Assembly: GCA_948474755.1 (NCBI GenBank)
Contig: CAOLHI010002541.1
Coordinates: 186,001-250,000, forward strand
Origin: Ctenosaura bakeri
Taxonomy: Eukaryota; Chordata; Lepidosauria; Squamata; Iguanidae
Direction of reading: 5' to 3'
DNA length: 64,000 nt
The position numbers and the translations under genes are program-made. Position 1 is the first letter of the stretch. Every line of letters starts with the position of its first letter. Below the pieces are notes generated by a model. That model did no database searches. It worked only from the letters and a program-made list of their open reading frames with translations, and was not told where the DNA came from. Shown one piece after another: positions 1-10,700 of this stretch.

Positions 1-1958
1 GGACAAAGTTCAGAGCCCTAAACAGTCTGACTTTGTCTACCCTGCCTAGGAAAAACAGAGCCTTCTACAAGTGATCAATTAAGATTTGTAGCAAGAAAAT
101 GGGGAAAGATGGTGGCAGATGAAATGGATAGAGTGATGGAAGGTTAGGGAAAAGCTCCCTACAGGTGGCCAATTCAGATGTTTAGCAAGAGTGATCTGTT
201 GCTGGCAGGGGGTATGGCATAAAGTTTTGTTCCTGGCTCACTGACTGCAGTTGCCAACTCTTCCTCTTGCCAATACGCCACATAGACTGTCACCCTGGTT
301 TCCATGCTAATGGGCCTGCAGCCCAGGCTGAGATCCCATGAAGGATGGAAGAATATATTGCTACTGTTCCACCCATGTTTGGTCCCTCTGTTCCCTAACA
401 TTTTTTAGAGACTTTGGGTCATGGCCTGGGCCATACAGCCCCAGCCTCCAGCTCTGACATTTCAGGAAATGAATCAGGTAAAGGGAGTACTTATGGAAAC
501 AAATCAGAGCAAATCCCACAAAGTCAAATGAGGCCCTTCTTGACAACGGCTTGATAGCATATTACATAGAAAGCTTATTAGAAACCATGAATTTGCTCAT
601 GAAACAGAACATCATACATATTTTCAGGGAGGTATGAAGATTGCCAATGATATAGGCTACATAGGAAACAGCTGGCAAAACCACCTCTGAGTAATCCTTG
701 CCTAAGAAAACCCTATGAAATTCATGGGGGTCACTATACGTCAACAGGCAAGTTGAAGACCCCTACACATGTATATGAAGCTGGGCTCTCTTTAAGATGA
801 AGAATCATCCAGTTTGATTACATGAACCTCCAATGCTATCACTTTCTGGTACAGGAACCAATATAGTGTCATTATGGAGTCTTTTTGTTGACTGAGATTG
901 TTGGTGAGTGGAAGAACTGGAGAAGGCCTTTTGTTTAGTCAATTGTACCATTTGAAAATACTATCAGTAACATTTGACTGCGTTCAGAAAAGACCATTTT
1001 GTATACAAAACCTAACTGGTACAATAGTGCAATTGAATTCTCTTGAATGCAGCCTGCTTGCTTAATTTATTTTGCTGTACCCCAATGAGTGCATCACATG
1101 GTGTTGGAGCATGTGAATACAAAAATCACACAATGCTCAATCTGACAGCAGGATAAATGGTACCAATCAGCTGAACTTGCAAGAGCAGTCAGTGAAGACA
1201 CTAAACCAGCAGGGGTTTAACTGACATTCATTGCCATGGTGTAGTATCAGAGACACAAAACTAGAAGTCCAAATACTCTCCCCCAGAAGTCTGTAGTCTT
1301 ATCAGCTGAAACTAAGAGGCTGGCTTTATCCTTTTATTTCTCAAACTGAAAGGCAAGAAATATGAGCAAGAAACTAGATTTGGAACAAGAGGAAAAAGTA
1401 TAAGTTGGCATGCTTGCTAATAACCATGAATAGGCAGGCTTCCTCTAAAAAATGGAATCATAAGCCTCCTGAGAAGATTTAAGAGCAAGGATGGGGCCAC
1501 AACTAGTTATTTTGGGTTAATATGACTCCAAAGGCAAGGTAGTAGGCCTATGTATGTACAATCCAGAGCTCAATGACAGCTGGTTCCATGTTCTTTCTTG
1601 AATTGTAAGCCTTATTTCATAAATTTGGGGGATAAAATGTAACATCCTATGCTCCAAAAGGTCTTCACAGAAAATAGGCTTTGTCCAGGAAAGATCATAA
1701 TATTGATGGTTTTAAAAAGTCAGCTCCAAGGAGCTGTTTGAAGAAACTGTATACGTCAGCTGATGCCAGATGTTTAAGCAATTAAATTATGCCATGTATT
1801 CAACTATCATTGACTTTTGTTTTGATTTTAAACCTAAAAAATGAAAGGACTGCTTTACCACACTTCTTCCCAGTGGAAAAGTAACTCACTAAAGAAGACC
1901 ACAGTCCCCCAATAGGTCCAGCTGGGCTAAACGTAATTTGGACCAGATCTTTGTGGCT
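1..1958. other. Upstream flank, no gene seen
   Basis: A+T-rich sequence with short chance frames only. It contains a 5S-SINE fragment (628-758). Nothing else was recognised. Confidence 0.6.
628..758 (+). repeat. 5S-rRNA-derived SINE, 3' fragment
   Basis: Matches the body and 3' part of the 5S SINE copies at 27770 and 58478: CTGGCAAAACCACCTCTGAG, then CCTTGCCTAAGAAAACCCTA and TGAAATTCATGGGG. The 5S-like promoter head is missing or too diverged to see. Confidence 0.75.
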
Positions 1959-1962
1959 CCCT

Positions 1963-2886
1963 TGTTACCCCACTGGAAAACCGTGTCCCGGGGTCTACAG
2001 TTTTGATATTAAAATATGATTCAATGTGCCTGAGAAGTCGCCCAGATGAGCATGTAGGCAGCAACGGTCGAATGATCGAAAACCAGGTCAGGCCAGTACA
2101 CTCCCCCATCACGTAGCCCCAGGAGACCTCAAGCTGTCCAAACCCACAGTAAACAAAGGGTCCTCAGACACTGAGGAGCCAATTTGAGGGAATTAGCATC
2201 TTTTCCCCAAGTTGAGCACCGATAACAATAAAATTCTATCAGGCAAGGACCGTCTACATAAATTCACACCAGAATCCAATGCAACTGAAGATCCTGAAAC
2301 TTTGACAACACCTTGTGATCTCATCATGCAAAAGGAGTTGCCATCGTGGAGCTTCTTTTCTGTTGTAACACCCATTGTTCTTCCCGGGAAAGGATTAGCC
2401 CTCCAGGCACTTTTTCCCCTACAAATAGTCCCAGTTTTTGAGAGTTTCTTTGGATCACTCCCGGTCATCCCAGCAGACTGTTTTCCCATCCGTTGAGTAA
2501 TCCCCTCAGCCCTCTCCATGCTGAGCTCCGCTTCTTTGCTGTTTTTCCCGGACCAAGGACTTCAGGAAAAGGTGCAGTATTACCCCAGCTACAATCCCTT
2601 CAATCGTTCCCCTATCCAATTTCCTCTCTTTTGCTTCTTAATAGGTCTTGAGTGAGTGTGTGAGTGATTGCATTGGTGCATGAGACTTTTATTCAATAAA
2701 ATAATTTATTAGACATTTTTGTTTGGTTTTTGGCTTGGCCTGACCCCGTAAAAACTGGGTAAAAAGACCCCGCTAGGTTACCCTGCCTCTCACATTGCTG
2801 TTGCTTATGCTCTGGCTAGTTTCCATTCCCCATCACGTGGAGTACATTGAGATGTCCCCCAAGGGACCCCAGAAATCAGGGTAACA
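1963..2886 (+). mobile_element. Solo LTR A of an endogenous retrovirus-like element
   Basis: A 924-bp segment starting TGTTACCCC and ending GGGTAACA, bounded on both sides by CCCT (1959-1962 and 2887-2890), a 4-bp target duplication. It has the TG...CA ends of an LTR, a polyadenylation signal AATAAA at 2695-2700, and a 3' part resembling LTR B in reverse (shared GGGTAAAAAGACCCC-like and GTTACCCTGCCTCTC-like stretches). No gag, pol or env is present, so this is a solo LTR left by recombination. The 4-bp duplication is compatible with an ERV1-like or Gypsy-like element; the family is not resolved. Frames inside it are not genes. Confidence 0.8.
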
Positions 2887-2890
2887 CCCT

Positions 2891-5800
2891 TCTCAACTAT
2901 TTTTAAGACAGCTTTAAAGACCTGGATATTCCAACCTGTTTTTAAATAAACAGATGGCCATTTTTATGCTATAACTTTTAATATTGCTGTCATTTTCAAT
3001 AATTTCCTCTATTGCATTAGTTATATTTCATAACATTGTTTAATGTCTCACCATGCAAAGTAACAGAACTACAGAGGGCTGAGTCTCAGGTTCTCTATAT
3101 AAAGTGCCTTGAAATTGGAAGATTAGGTCAACAAATGGTGAAAGAAGCTGAGGCCTCTTATGTCCTCTTACATCCCACAACAATGAAAATATGGGGGTCA
3201 CAACATCAAAAGGTAAATGAAAGACTAGGACAGACCTAGTGGACCCACCAATCATTTCCTAAATCCACACTCATTACTTAAAGATTTATTTTTTTTTTAC
3301 CTTAAAGGTTTTCACAACTGGATGCAAGTCTGAATAAGGACAAGACAAGCAAAGTGAGAGACGCTTCAGCAGATATGTTTTACTCTACCTCCCAGTTGTT
3401 TTCTCTGTCCAAGTGATACCTACTGAAGTGAAAATCTGAGAGTTTTTTTAAAAAGTTTTTCAGCAATCTATCACTAGTCTTGTCTTATCTCAGTTCCACA
3501 ATGTATTGTGAGAAAATTTTGTGATTTTTTTTTATCCAAATGAATATCTGCAGTCCAACATCTGTAGGGCTGAACAATTCCCACCCCTGAAATGTATTAA
3601 GATGGTAGATTAAGAGTTGAAGTTAAATATATCCAGACTGGATTACCCATTCCATACTAATGAGATGCACAACTTGATGAATTCTTTAAAATATATATAT
3701 TTATGGTGAATGATATTAAATATAAGACAGCAATGATCTGCATTCATTTTTCTATGGGGAAGAAACTGGACACCAGGTATGGGGAGTAATTTTTACCTCC
3801 ATGGTGGAGCACTTCACACTGCACCCCATCTTTTCAACTAGAAATTGTTAAAAAATATAAATGGAAGTCACTTCTGGTTACCTCTCCTGGTTTTCTTGGG
3901 AAGATTAGTAGGGACTTTTCAGTTCAACCTGTTGCCAGGAGTGGTAGCTGAACACTGGAGAAGTAAGAAATGGAATTAGGACTTTGGGGAACAGGGGATC
4001 TGAGGAAAGCCTGGGACCTCTTTCCTCAACCCACATACACAAAGTTCCTGGAAACTGTATGCTGCCTGCAGACTGCACAATTCTCACCCTGATCTAGAAC
4101 TATGCACTAGTTCTTCCCAGCCCCAGGCAATTCCTTTCCCTCAATTTATTTTTGTTAGCAGGATATATTGCCCAAAAGAGGCAGAATCCAATGCTATCCA
4201 TTCCATCATGACTTCCAGTACTGGAGATATGCAGAGCTGTTGTCTCCCTCCTGGCAGCAGTCCCCTGCATGAAGTAGAAATGTGCTCCAAGGGCTTGAGA
4301 AACCCTCTAGAGAAGCCTTTCAAGTAGCAAAGCAGCAGACTGTTGAGAAAAGAGACAAGGAAAAAAGTCCCATCACACTGGCAGATGGCATATACTGCAA
4401 CAACAATTCAGTGCAATTAAATGCTCCTGGTTAACTGTTGACAGTGGTGGGGGGAGGACCCACTACTATTTCAGCTACTTTTAGAACTGTAGAATAATAA
4501 GTTCGCATGTGATCATATATCTACATCTGTTTCTATATTTTAATAAGAACAAAAATATTCATAACATTCACCAGTCAATAGACCATCTGTGGTAGTACAA
4601 TTTCATTTTTGTATATTTTAAAAACTGGTATTTGAAAACTTAAGATCAACAATTAATTTTTAGGTTATATAACTGTTATGGTTACATGAAGTTTAGCTAA
4701 GAGCATGTCTTTCCATAGCTGGCTCTATGAAGCTGAACATCTTCTAATTGGTCCATCTCTGGTAATGTATTGGAGGGGCAGCCACATGCAGGGAATTGAA
4801 GATCGATCCCTTGTTTGTTTGTTTGTTTGTTTGTTTCTGCCAAACCCATGGCACTATTGCCATTTTTTGGGAACCAGAAAAGACAGGAAATTTTCAGCTA
4901 GTGAGGGGGGTGAAACTTTGTTTAGAAGCAAAACCACACTTTTTACAGATGATTTGAGGGGGCAAAAATAATGTTTTGCAGCTGAAAATATTTTTCAGTT
5001 TCGAGGTCCAGTGGGAATCCAGGAGGACCTCTAAAGACTGCACAAGATTTATAGTCCCCAGCCACATGAAATCCCTAGACCATGCAGTTCCCACATCTGA
5101 TGTATTTTACAAAACTGAGCAAAGTTGCGAGGTTTATATCATATTGACAGAGTTCCAAAAAAGCTTCTTCCTTGGATTTTCTTTTCTACATAAACTGTTT
5201 GCCTACCCCCTTAAGGAAATGAAGACTATTACCTTATTTTATTTTGCTTGGTAAGTTTTAATTTTGTCCCACAAACAATGATAACAAGGCTGACCAAATA
5301 TCCATATGGATAATTTTATTTCATTCTTGTAATATTTTCATAATAGTGATTATTTAATATTGAGTATTTATTGTTTCAAAGACCACATTATAACTATTAT
5401 TCTTGAGACCCAAATTTCTTAATGAGTAATTTTTTAATGGTAACAGAAGGAAAAATATTATTCATGGAAATATCCAATATCAGATTTTAGAGAGAAAAAA
5501 AAGTACAAGTTCATGCAGAATATTTCATCAAGACTTTAATGTTTTGTACAACTTTATTTCATAGAAATTAAACTAACCTTTTACAGCTCATTCAGCACAG
5601 AAGTGTTTACTCAGAAAAGTGACCAGTGGGTTGTTGGGAAAGTGGAACTTTAAATAATGCCTGCAATAGTTTAAAGCAGTTTCATTAAAAATTTAAAAAG
5701 AAACAAATAATCCTTTGCCAAATCACAGAATTATGACAATGCATATTGCATGGTTCTGAAGGGATCATAGGACACGTATTTCTCAAACAGGAAATGTCAC

Positions 5801-6393
5801 CCACACCAAACAAGAAACCACTTTCCTAAAAGATCTTTCAACATCAATTTGTAACAACGCAGTGGGAAGGAGGGCTTCATTTCAAAGGTGAAAGTTTTTT
5901 GTGGGTTTTTTTTTTTTTTTGAAAAAAAAAATCTCACTAATGCATCTCTTTGGATGTATCCTACATTGTGGTTGGCTTCCTATTCATTCATAGGGTCAAT
6001 TTAAAGTGCTGGTTTTGACCTGTAAAAACTCCAAACAATTAAGTACTGAAGAATGTTCTGTTTGTATTGTTACATGACCTGCAGGACCCTGAAAACCAGG
6101 GTGCCTTTTACTTACTGCTCACAGTGTCAATCTTTTTCTTTCTGGATCTACTTTTATCTGTTACTAAACCTGTTTCTTCTGGACACACACCTTAAGTCCT
6201 TCCCCCAGTTTACCATCCCTAGATGTTCTCATATTCCAGAGATGGGGAAGGACAGAAATATCAGTCAATGACAGCAAAACTAACCCTTGTGGAACCTCGT
6301 TGCTGCTGCTGCTGTGTGGCACAATTATTTGCTTATTGGACACTTCTCATACCAGCAGCTGGCTGTTATCAGTTATGTAGTTTTATGTTGTAG
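2891..6393. other. Upstream flank between LTR A and the split SINE, no gene
   Basis: A+T-rich sequence with homopolymer runs and a (TTTG)n microsatellite at 4811-4837. Possible foldback remnant near 3541-3600. No coding exon recognised on either strand. Confidence 0.55.
4811..4837 (+). repeat. (TTTG)n microsatellite
   Basis: About six and a half TTTG/TGTT units in tandem. Confidence 0.9.
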
Positions 6394-6440
6394 AGATCCA
6401 GTGTGATATACTGGTCTGAGTGTTGGACTAGGACTCTTGG
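6394..6440 (+). repeat. tRNA-derived SINE, 5' piece (split by LTR B)
   Basis: CCAGTGTGATATACTGGTCT and GAGTGTTGGACTAGGACTC match the head of the tRNA-like SINE seen whole at 36134-36364 and 37707-37946. It stops where LTR B begins and resumes at 7390. Confidence 0.85.
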
Positions 6441-7389
6441 TGTTACCCTGTATGTTGGGGGTCCCAGGAAGGGCTCCCAATTGACCAAATAAAAACACAA
6501 ATTGGGGGAATTTAACTCAAGCACCCTCTTGGCTAAACGAGAGGTAGGGTAACTTTAGCAGGGATCTTTTAACCCAATGTCTACGGCTTCAGGTCAGAGA
6601 GCAGGCAAACAAGTTTGAAAGTAACAAAAATAACAGTTTTATTGAAAGATAAACAGCAAATAAAACAACACGCACACTAGCTAACTGGGAAACAGAAAGG
6701 GAGAGCTTAGGGAATAGGTAATACGACACCTCATCTCGTAGTCCTGGAGAGAAGCGGAGTTCCGGGGAAGAAAGCTCAGTGTGGCTGGCTGGGGGGAGTT
6801 TCCTTAGACGACCAGCAGCAAGGCGGGATGGAAGTCCAAAGTAGTCCAAAGAGGGGAGGCAGACTCAGTTATGGAGAACTGAGGGGAAAACTTCACTGGA
6901 CAGAGTGGCAGCAAGGTTGGATGGAAGTCCAGAGTGATCCGAAGACATTCCAAAAGTGGGGACCTTTTATAGGGTGGAGTTTACCTACAGGCTATGTTAT
7001 TTTCGGTGAGAACAAAGGAAATTTGGAGCTGGACAAAGGAGCTGGAAAAGGTCAAGTTTAGCATGATTGATTTAGCTCGTAAGACAATAGCATGCCCAGT
7101 TTGCTAATGGCCCAGCATAAAGAAGCGGCTTGGCTCTTGGCTGCATGGCTTTGTGTAACTCCAAGCAGAGCAGAGCTGGTTTGCAAGGAGGTTTTTCCCT
7201 AAAGCGACGGAGAGGCTTTAAGTGCTTGCCTGAATGGGGTCTTGGAATCTACAGTCATTAACGGCCACGCCCGTACGTGCTTGTCCTGGGGACCTCTGCA
7301 AATACATGGAGTGAGGTGACAGAGAAAGGTCAGCAAAGGTCAAAAGGATATCTAGTGCTCTCACCCAACATATCATAACCGTGATAACA
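6441..7389 (-). mobile_element. Solo LTR B, inserted into a SINE
   Basis: A 949-bp insert with ends TGTTACCC...GATAACA, flanked by TTGG (6437-6440 and 7390-7393), a 4-bp target duplication. Read on the minus strand it has a TATA box (CCTATAAAAGG, core 6965-6971), then AATAAA (reverse of 6638-6643), then a U5-like part resembling LTR A. That order fits a promoter-bearing LTR on the minus strand. No internal retroviral genes are present. Removing it rejoins an ordinary SINE, which proves insertion. The frames inside are not genes. Confidence 0.87.
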
Positions 7390-7572
7390 TTGGGAGACCA
7401 AGGCTCAAATACCTGTTCAGCCATGGAAACCCACTGGATGACCTCAGACAAGTCACACTTTTTCAGCCTCAGAGGCAGGCAATGGCAGATCTCTTTTGAA
7501 TAAATCTTGCCAAGAAAACCCTTCGATTGGGTTGCCATAAGTTGGAGTCAACTCAAAGGTGCATAACAACAT
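7390..7572 (+). repeat. tRNA-derived SINE, 3' piece (split by LTR B)
   Basis: Continues the SINE begun at 6394: GGGAGACCAAGGCTCAAAT (B-box region), CCATGGAAACCCACTGG, CAAGTCACACTTTTTCAGCC, AATCTTGCCAAGAAAACCC, GCCATAAGTTGGAGTCAACT and a CATAACAACA-type tail. The first four bases, TTGG, are the LTR target duplication. Confidence 0.87.
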
Positions 7573-7992
7573 CTTGCCCAGTGCTTTGCTTTGTTTAGCT
7601 GGAATTCAATTTGTTTTAGGATTATTATGTTACAGGTGTCAATCTGGGATGGAAAGATTCAGGAAGCACGATGGAATAGGGGCTAGCTAAGTGATGGCTA
7701 TGTTGAACCAAGACAGAATAGGCAATGGGATAGCCTTCCTCTGTTTTGCTCCCTCTGCTCTGCAGCCTGATGGAATGGCTGCTAGCAAGTAAAAGAAGTA
7801 AAAGAAGACGTTCAGGCTGTACTTTGAATGTCTTGAAACAGAACTTGGGATAAACAGTTTTTGGACTACAATTGTCAGAATTCCTGGGTCAGTACAGGCA
7901 GTGACCATGCAGGCTGAAGAATTCTGGAAAGTTGTCCAAAAAAGAACCTTCTAGAGTTGTGGAAAAGAGTCAGAAGAACTCAGTTATTACTA
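7573..7992. other. Upstream flank, no feature seen
   Basis: Unique-looking sequence between the split SINE and the Tigger-like element. Nothing recognised. Confidence 0.5.
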
Positions 7993-9142
7993 CAGGAAGC
8001 CCCTGCTTATCTGATGGGTTAGGGACCAGAGCACTGTCAGAAAGTGGAATCAGTCGAAAAGTGGAACCCCAGGTTTTTAGTTTGCAAATGTATTTTGCTT
8101 GCCAAAAACATAAGTAACATACTATATATCACTATTGTATGTGTGCAAAAATCTAAATAATACACTATGGATTGTATATTATATGTTGTTGTTGTTGCTG
8201 CTGTTGTGTGCCTTAAAGTCATTTCTGACTTATGGCGACCCTAAAGCAAATCTATCATGGGATTTTCTGGGGTGGTATTTATATTATATTATTGTATATT
8301 TTTTATATTATACTGTATACTGTATTATAAGCACAAATTCTGCACAGTAATATTGTGAGAGACACACTGACCACAATCTCAGAAGCACCATGGACTGAAC
8401 TCAAAGATGGTACAGTCACAGAGAGTCGGGGGGGGGTGAGGAGATGCCAAGCAACACTTGCTCAGTTGCAAATGGGCCTCTGTAGTTGCTCTGGCACCTT
8501 TTTTTGCTCCCAGCTCACTTTGTAATCAGTGCATGCATCTGGAGGGAAGAGAGACTCCCTGTTCTTGCTATAGCAGTGGTGGCTTCAAGCAAAGTGGGGA
8601 GAGTGGGCTGAAAGGAGGCAAAAGGGGAAACAGGGCTCACCTCCTCCTCATATGGCTCCTAACGCCTCAGACATGACATGCTCCTACACAGAGTTCCCTC
8701 TTTTCCTCTCTCTCGCTCTGTCCTCAGCAGGCACATTGAAGACAACAGCCAATTCCATCTCCTCCTTATTCTTGTTGCCTCCCTGGCAGGCCACACTGAG
8801 GGCAACTGCTGCACGTGGTTACAAGCCCCCCATCTCCCCTCTCACACACTCTGACAACCAGTTTGCTCTCTTCCCCTTCAGGTATATTCAAGGCAAATGC
8901 TATATGCAGGTGCAAGCACAAACTTTCCCATCCAAACCCACTTTCCTCTCTCTCTCTCTCCACTGTACATTCAAGTTATACAGACAAGTTTCATTAATTC
9001 AAGAAACGGTCCACTCCTTCCATAGGCAAGCCATGGGGCCATGCTGATGAAAGAGCAGAAGCCTGATCAAATTAATGGACTTTGCAAGTATCAAAAGAGC
9101 AAGTCATCAAAAAATGAGGCATGGAAAAGTGGGAGATGCCTG
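7993..9142. mobile_element. Tigger-like (Tc1/mariner) DNA transposon, degenerate
   Basis: Ends CAGGAAGCCCCTGCTTATC and (reverse) CAGGCATCTCCCACTTTTCC, each next to TA (7991-7992 and 9143-9144), the target duplication of Tc1/mariner elements. The 1150-bp body has no recognisable transposase and carries a SINE tail insertion (8181-8275). Frames inside it, including one of 131 codons, show no transposase motif. Confidence 0.6.
8181..8275 (-). repeat. tRNA-derived SINE, 3' fragment
   Basis: Reverse complement of the SINE tail: GTTGTTGTTGCTGCTGTTGT, GTGCCTTAAAGTCATTTCTG, ACTTATGGCGACCCTAAAG. Inserted in the Tigger-like element, so younger than it. Confidence 0.75.
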
Positions 9143-9369
9143 TACTGCCTTACAAGTTTAACAAGATAATGCCCATATTCAGTCCTATTCCTTCATCCAA
9201 AGCAGGGCTTTTCTTGTTTTCATCCCTCTAAGTGACCTTTAAGAAGGCTTTTGTAACTATTTTTTAAATTCTACCTCAACTGCCATAGAATCCAATCTCT
9301 TGGCTTGCACTGTGTATCAAACAACCTATCATGAATGTGCTGGTCAGTTTCAACAAGAAAATGAAACTA

Positions 9370-9841
9370 CAGTTGGCCCTCCACATTTGCTATAGTTAGG
9401 GTTGCAGAATCTCGACAAAAGTTGAAAACTGACAAATGTCAGTGTGTGTGTGTGTGTGTGGCTGTGGGAAAGGGGCCAAGGCATGGTGGGGAAAACGGGC
9501 ACCCAGGGGCCAAAGGTGGCCCTGTACTTCCTCTTTTTTGCCCATCTCCTGCCTTGGATGTGTGTGGGGACATTGGGGAAGGGTTTGCAGTGCTGAGAAA
9601 TTGGGCTGTGAATCGTCTCTACTTGGCTAGGCAGTAGCTGGTCGTGGTGGAAGAGAAGGAGGTGGAGGAGGAGGAGGAGGAGGAGAACCGAGGTGGGTTT
9701 TTAAAGGGCTGCATGGTCTGGTCAGAGCTACCAAGAAAGAAGGTTCCTCCAGAGAAGAATCACTTAAGATGGGGGAGCAGGAGTTTGAGAAATTTGCAAA
9801 TAATCAAATCTGTTAAACCCACAAATGTAAAGGGCCAACTG
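9370..9841. mobile_element. Tigger-like non-autonomous DNA transposon, copy 1
   Basis: 472 bp with inverted ends CAGTTGGCCCTCCACATTTG and GTAAAGGGCCAACTG, flanked by TA on both sides (9368-9369, 9842-9843). It contains a GT microsatellite (9438-9462) and a GGA-rich tract (about 9656-9685). The body matches the element at 55776-56629 across TGCTGAGAAATTGG, AATCAAATCTGT and other blocks, so both belong to one family. Confidence 0.85.
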
Positions 9842-9944
9842 TACAAACTTTAGTCTCAGCTTACCGTTGGTCACCACTCTTTTCCAAGTCTGAAAACTGA
9901 GGAAGGCTTGCTTTTTATGGCTTCCTGTCCACAAAGAGACATAA

Positions 9945-10123
9945 GACATTTCCGCACTAGACAGTTATAGCGCTATGATTCCACTTTCAACATCCTATGG
10001 TATCCTGGGGTTTGCAGTTTTGGGAGGGACCAGCTGGCCCCTCCCGAAACTGCAAACCCCAGGATTCCATAGGATGTTGAAAGTGGAATCATAGCACTAT
10101 AACCGTCTAGTGCAGAAATGGCC
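9945..10123. mobile_element. Palindromic Harbinger-like MITE, copy 1
   Basis: 179-bp foldback with arms of about 89 bp meeting near 10034. Both arms contain CATTTCCGCACTAG-like ends, GATTCCACTTTCAACATCC and CCTGGGGTTTGCAGTTT. Flanked by ATA on both sides (9942-9944, 10124-10126). The 3-bp duplication and GGCC-like tips fit a PIF/Harbinger-type MITE. The arms are more diverged than in the copy at 17080. Confidence 0.75.
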
Positions 10124-10464
10124 ATAGTATTAATTTTTCCATGATACAAATATGATACCATTTCACTGGTTACTGAGTACATAGGATTGCTAAAATTACA
10201 CAGTATGTCTGTGACTGTATAGGAAGAACCATATGATGGAATATTCTTTCCTCTGTCTGGCCTCTTACACAGGCATTGTTTTTAGTATATACATGACTAA
10301 CAAGAAGACTTTCACAGTAATACCTAGAGGTAGAGTTGTAAAAGTGATGAACAATCCTTGGATTGCTCTAGCAGGCTTGTTTCCAGGCTTGGGAAAGGTG
10401 AGTACTAAAGAAAATGCAACACTCCTTACCACTCCCAACATTACATATTGATATATATTAAGAA

Positions 10465-10700
10465 ATATGTAGCCTGTCAGACAGTGAGGCAGCTACCTCA
10501 GGCAGCCAGTTTGGAGTTTTTTTTTTTAAAAAAATTGTTATTACTGCATTTTTACCTCCAGTGAAAGGAAGAGGCATTTGGAGGTTTTCTACCTTATATG
10601 CCAAACAACATGCTTGGCTTTAGGCACTATACACAGGAGAGTGAGGGAAAATTATTGTTCTACCTCAGGTAGCAAAATGTTTTCAGCTGGCTTTTCCTTT
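10465..10700. repeat. Diverged DNA-transposon remnant
   Basis: GTGAGGCAGCTACCTCAGG and CTACCTCAGGTAGCAAAATG resemble, in reverse, the segment at 29862-29915 (GCTGCCTAAGGCAGCCACC). This suggests one dispersed family; its class was not determined. Confidence 0.4.

Noticed and set aside
2193..2519. Overlapping frames on both strands inside LTR A
   Set aside because: They lie in a solo LTR and show no retroviral protein motif.
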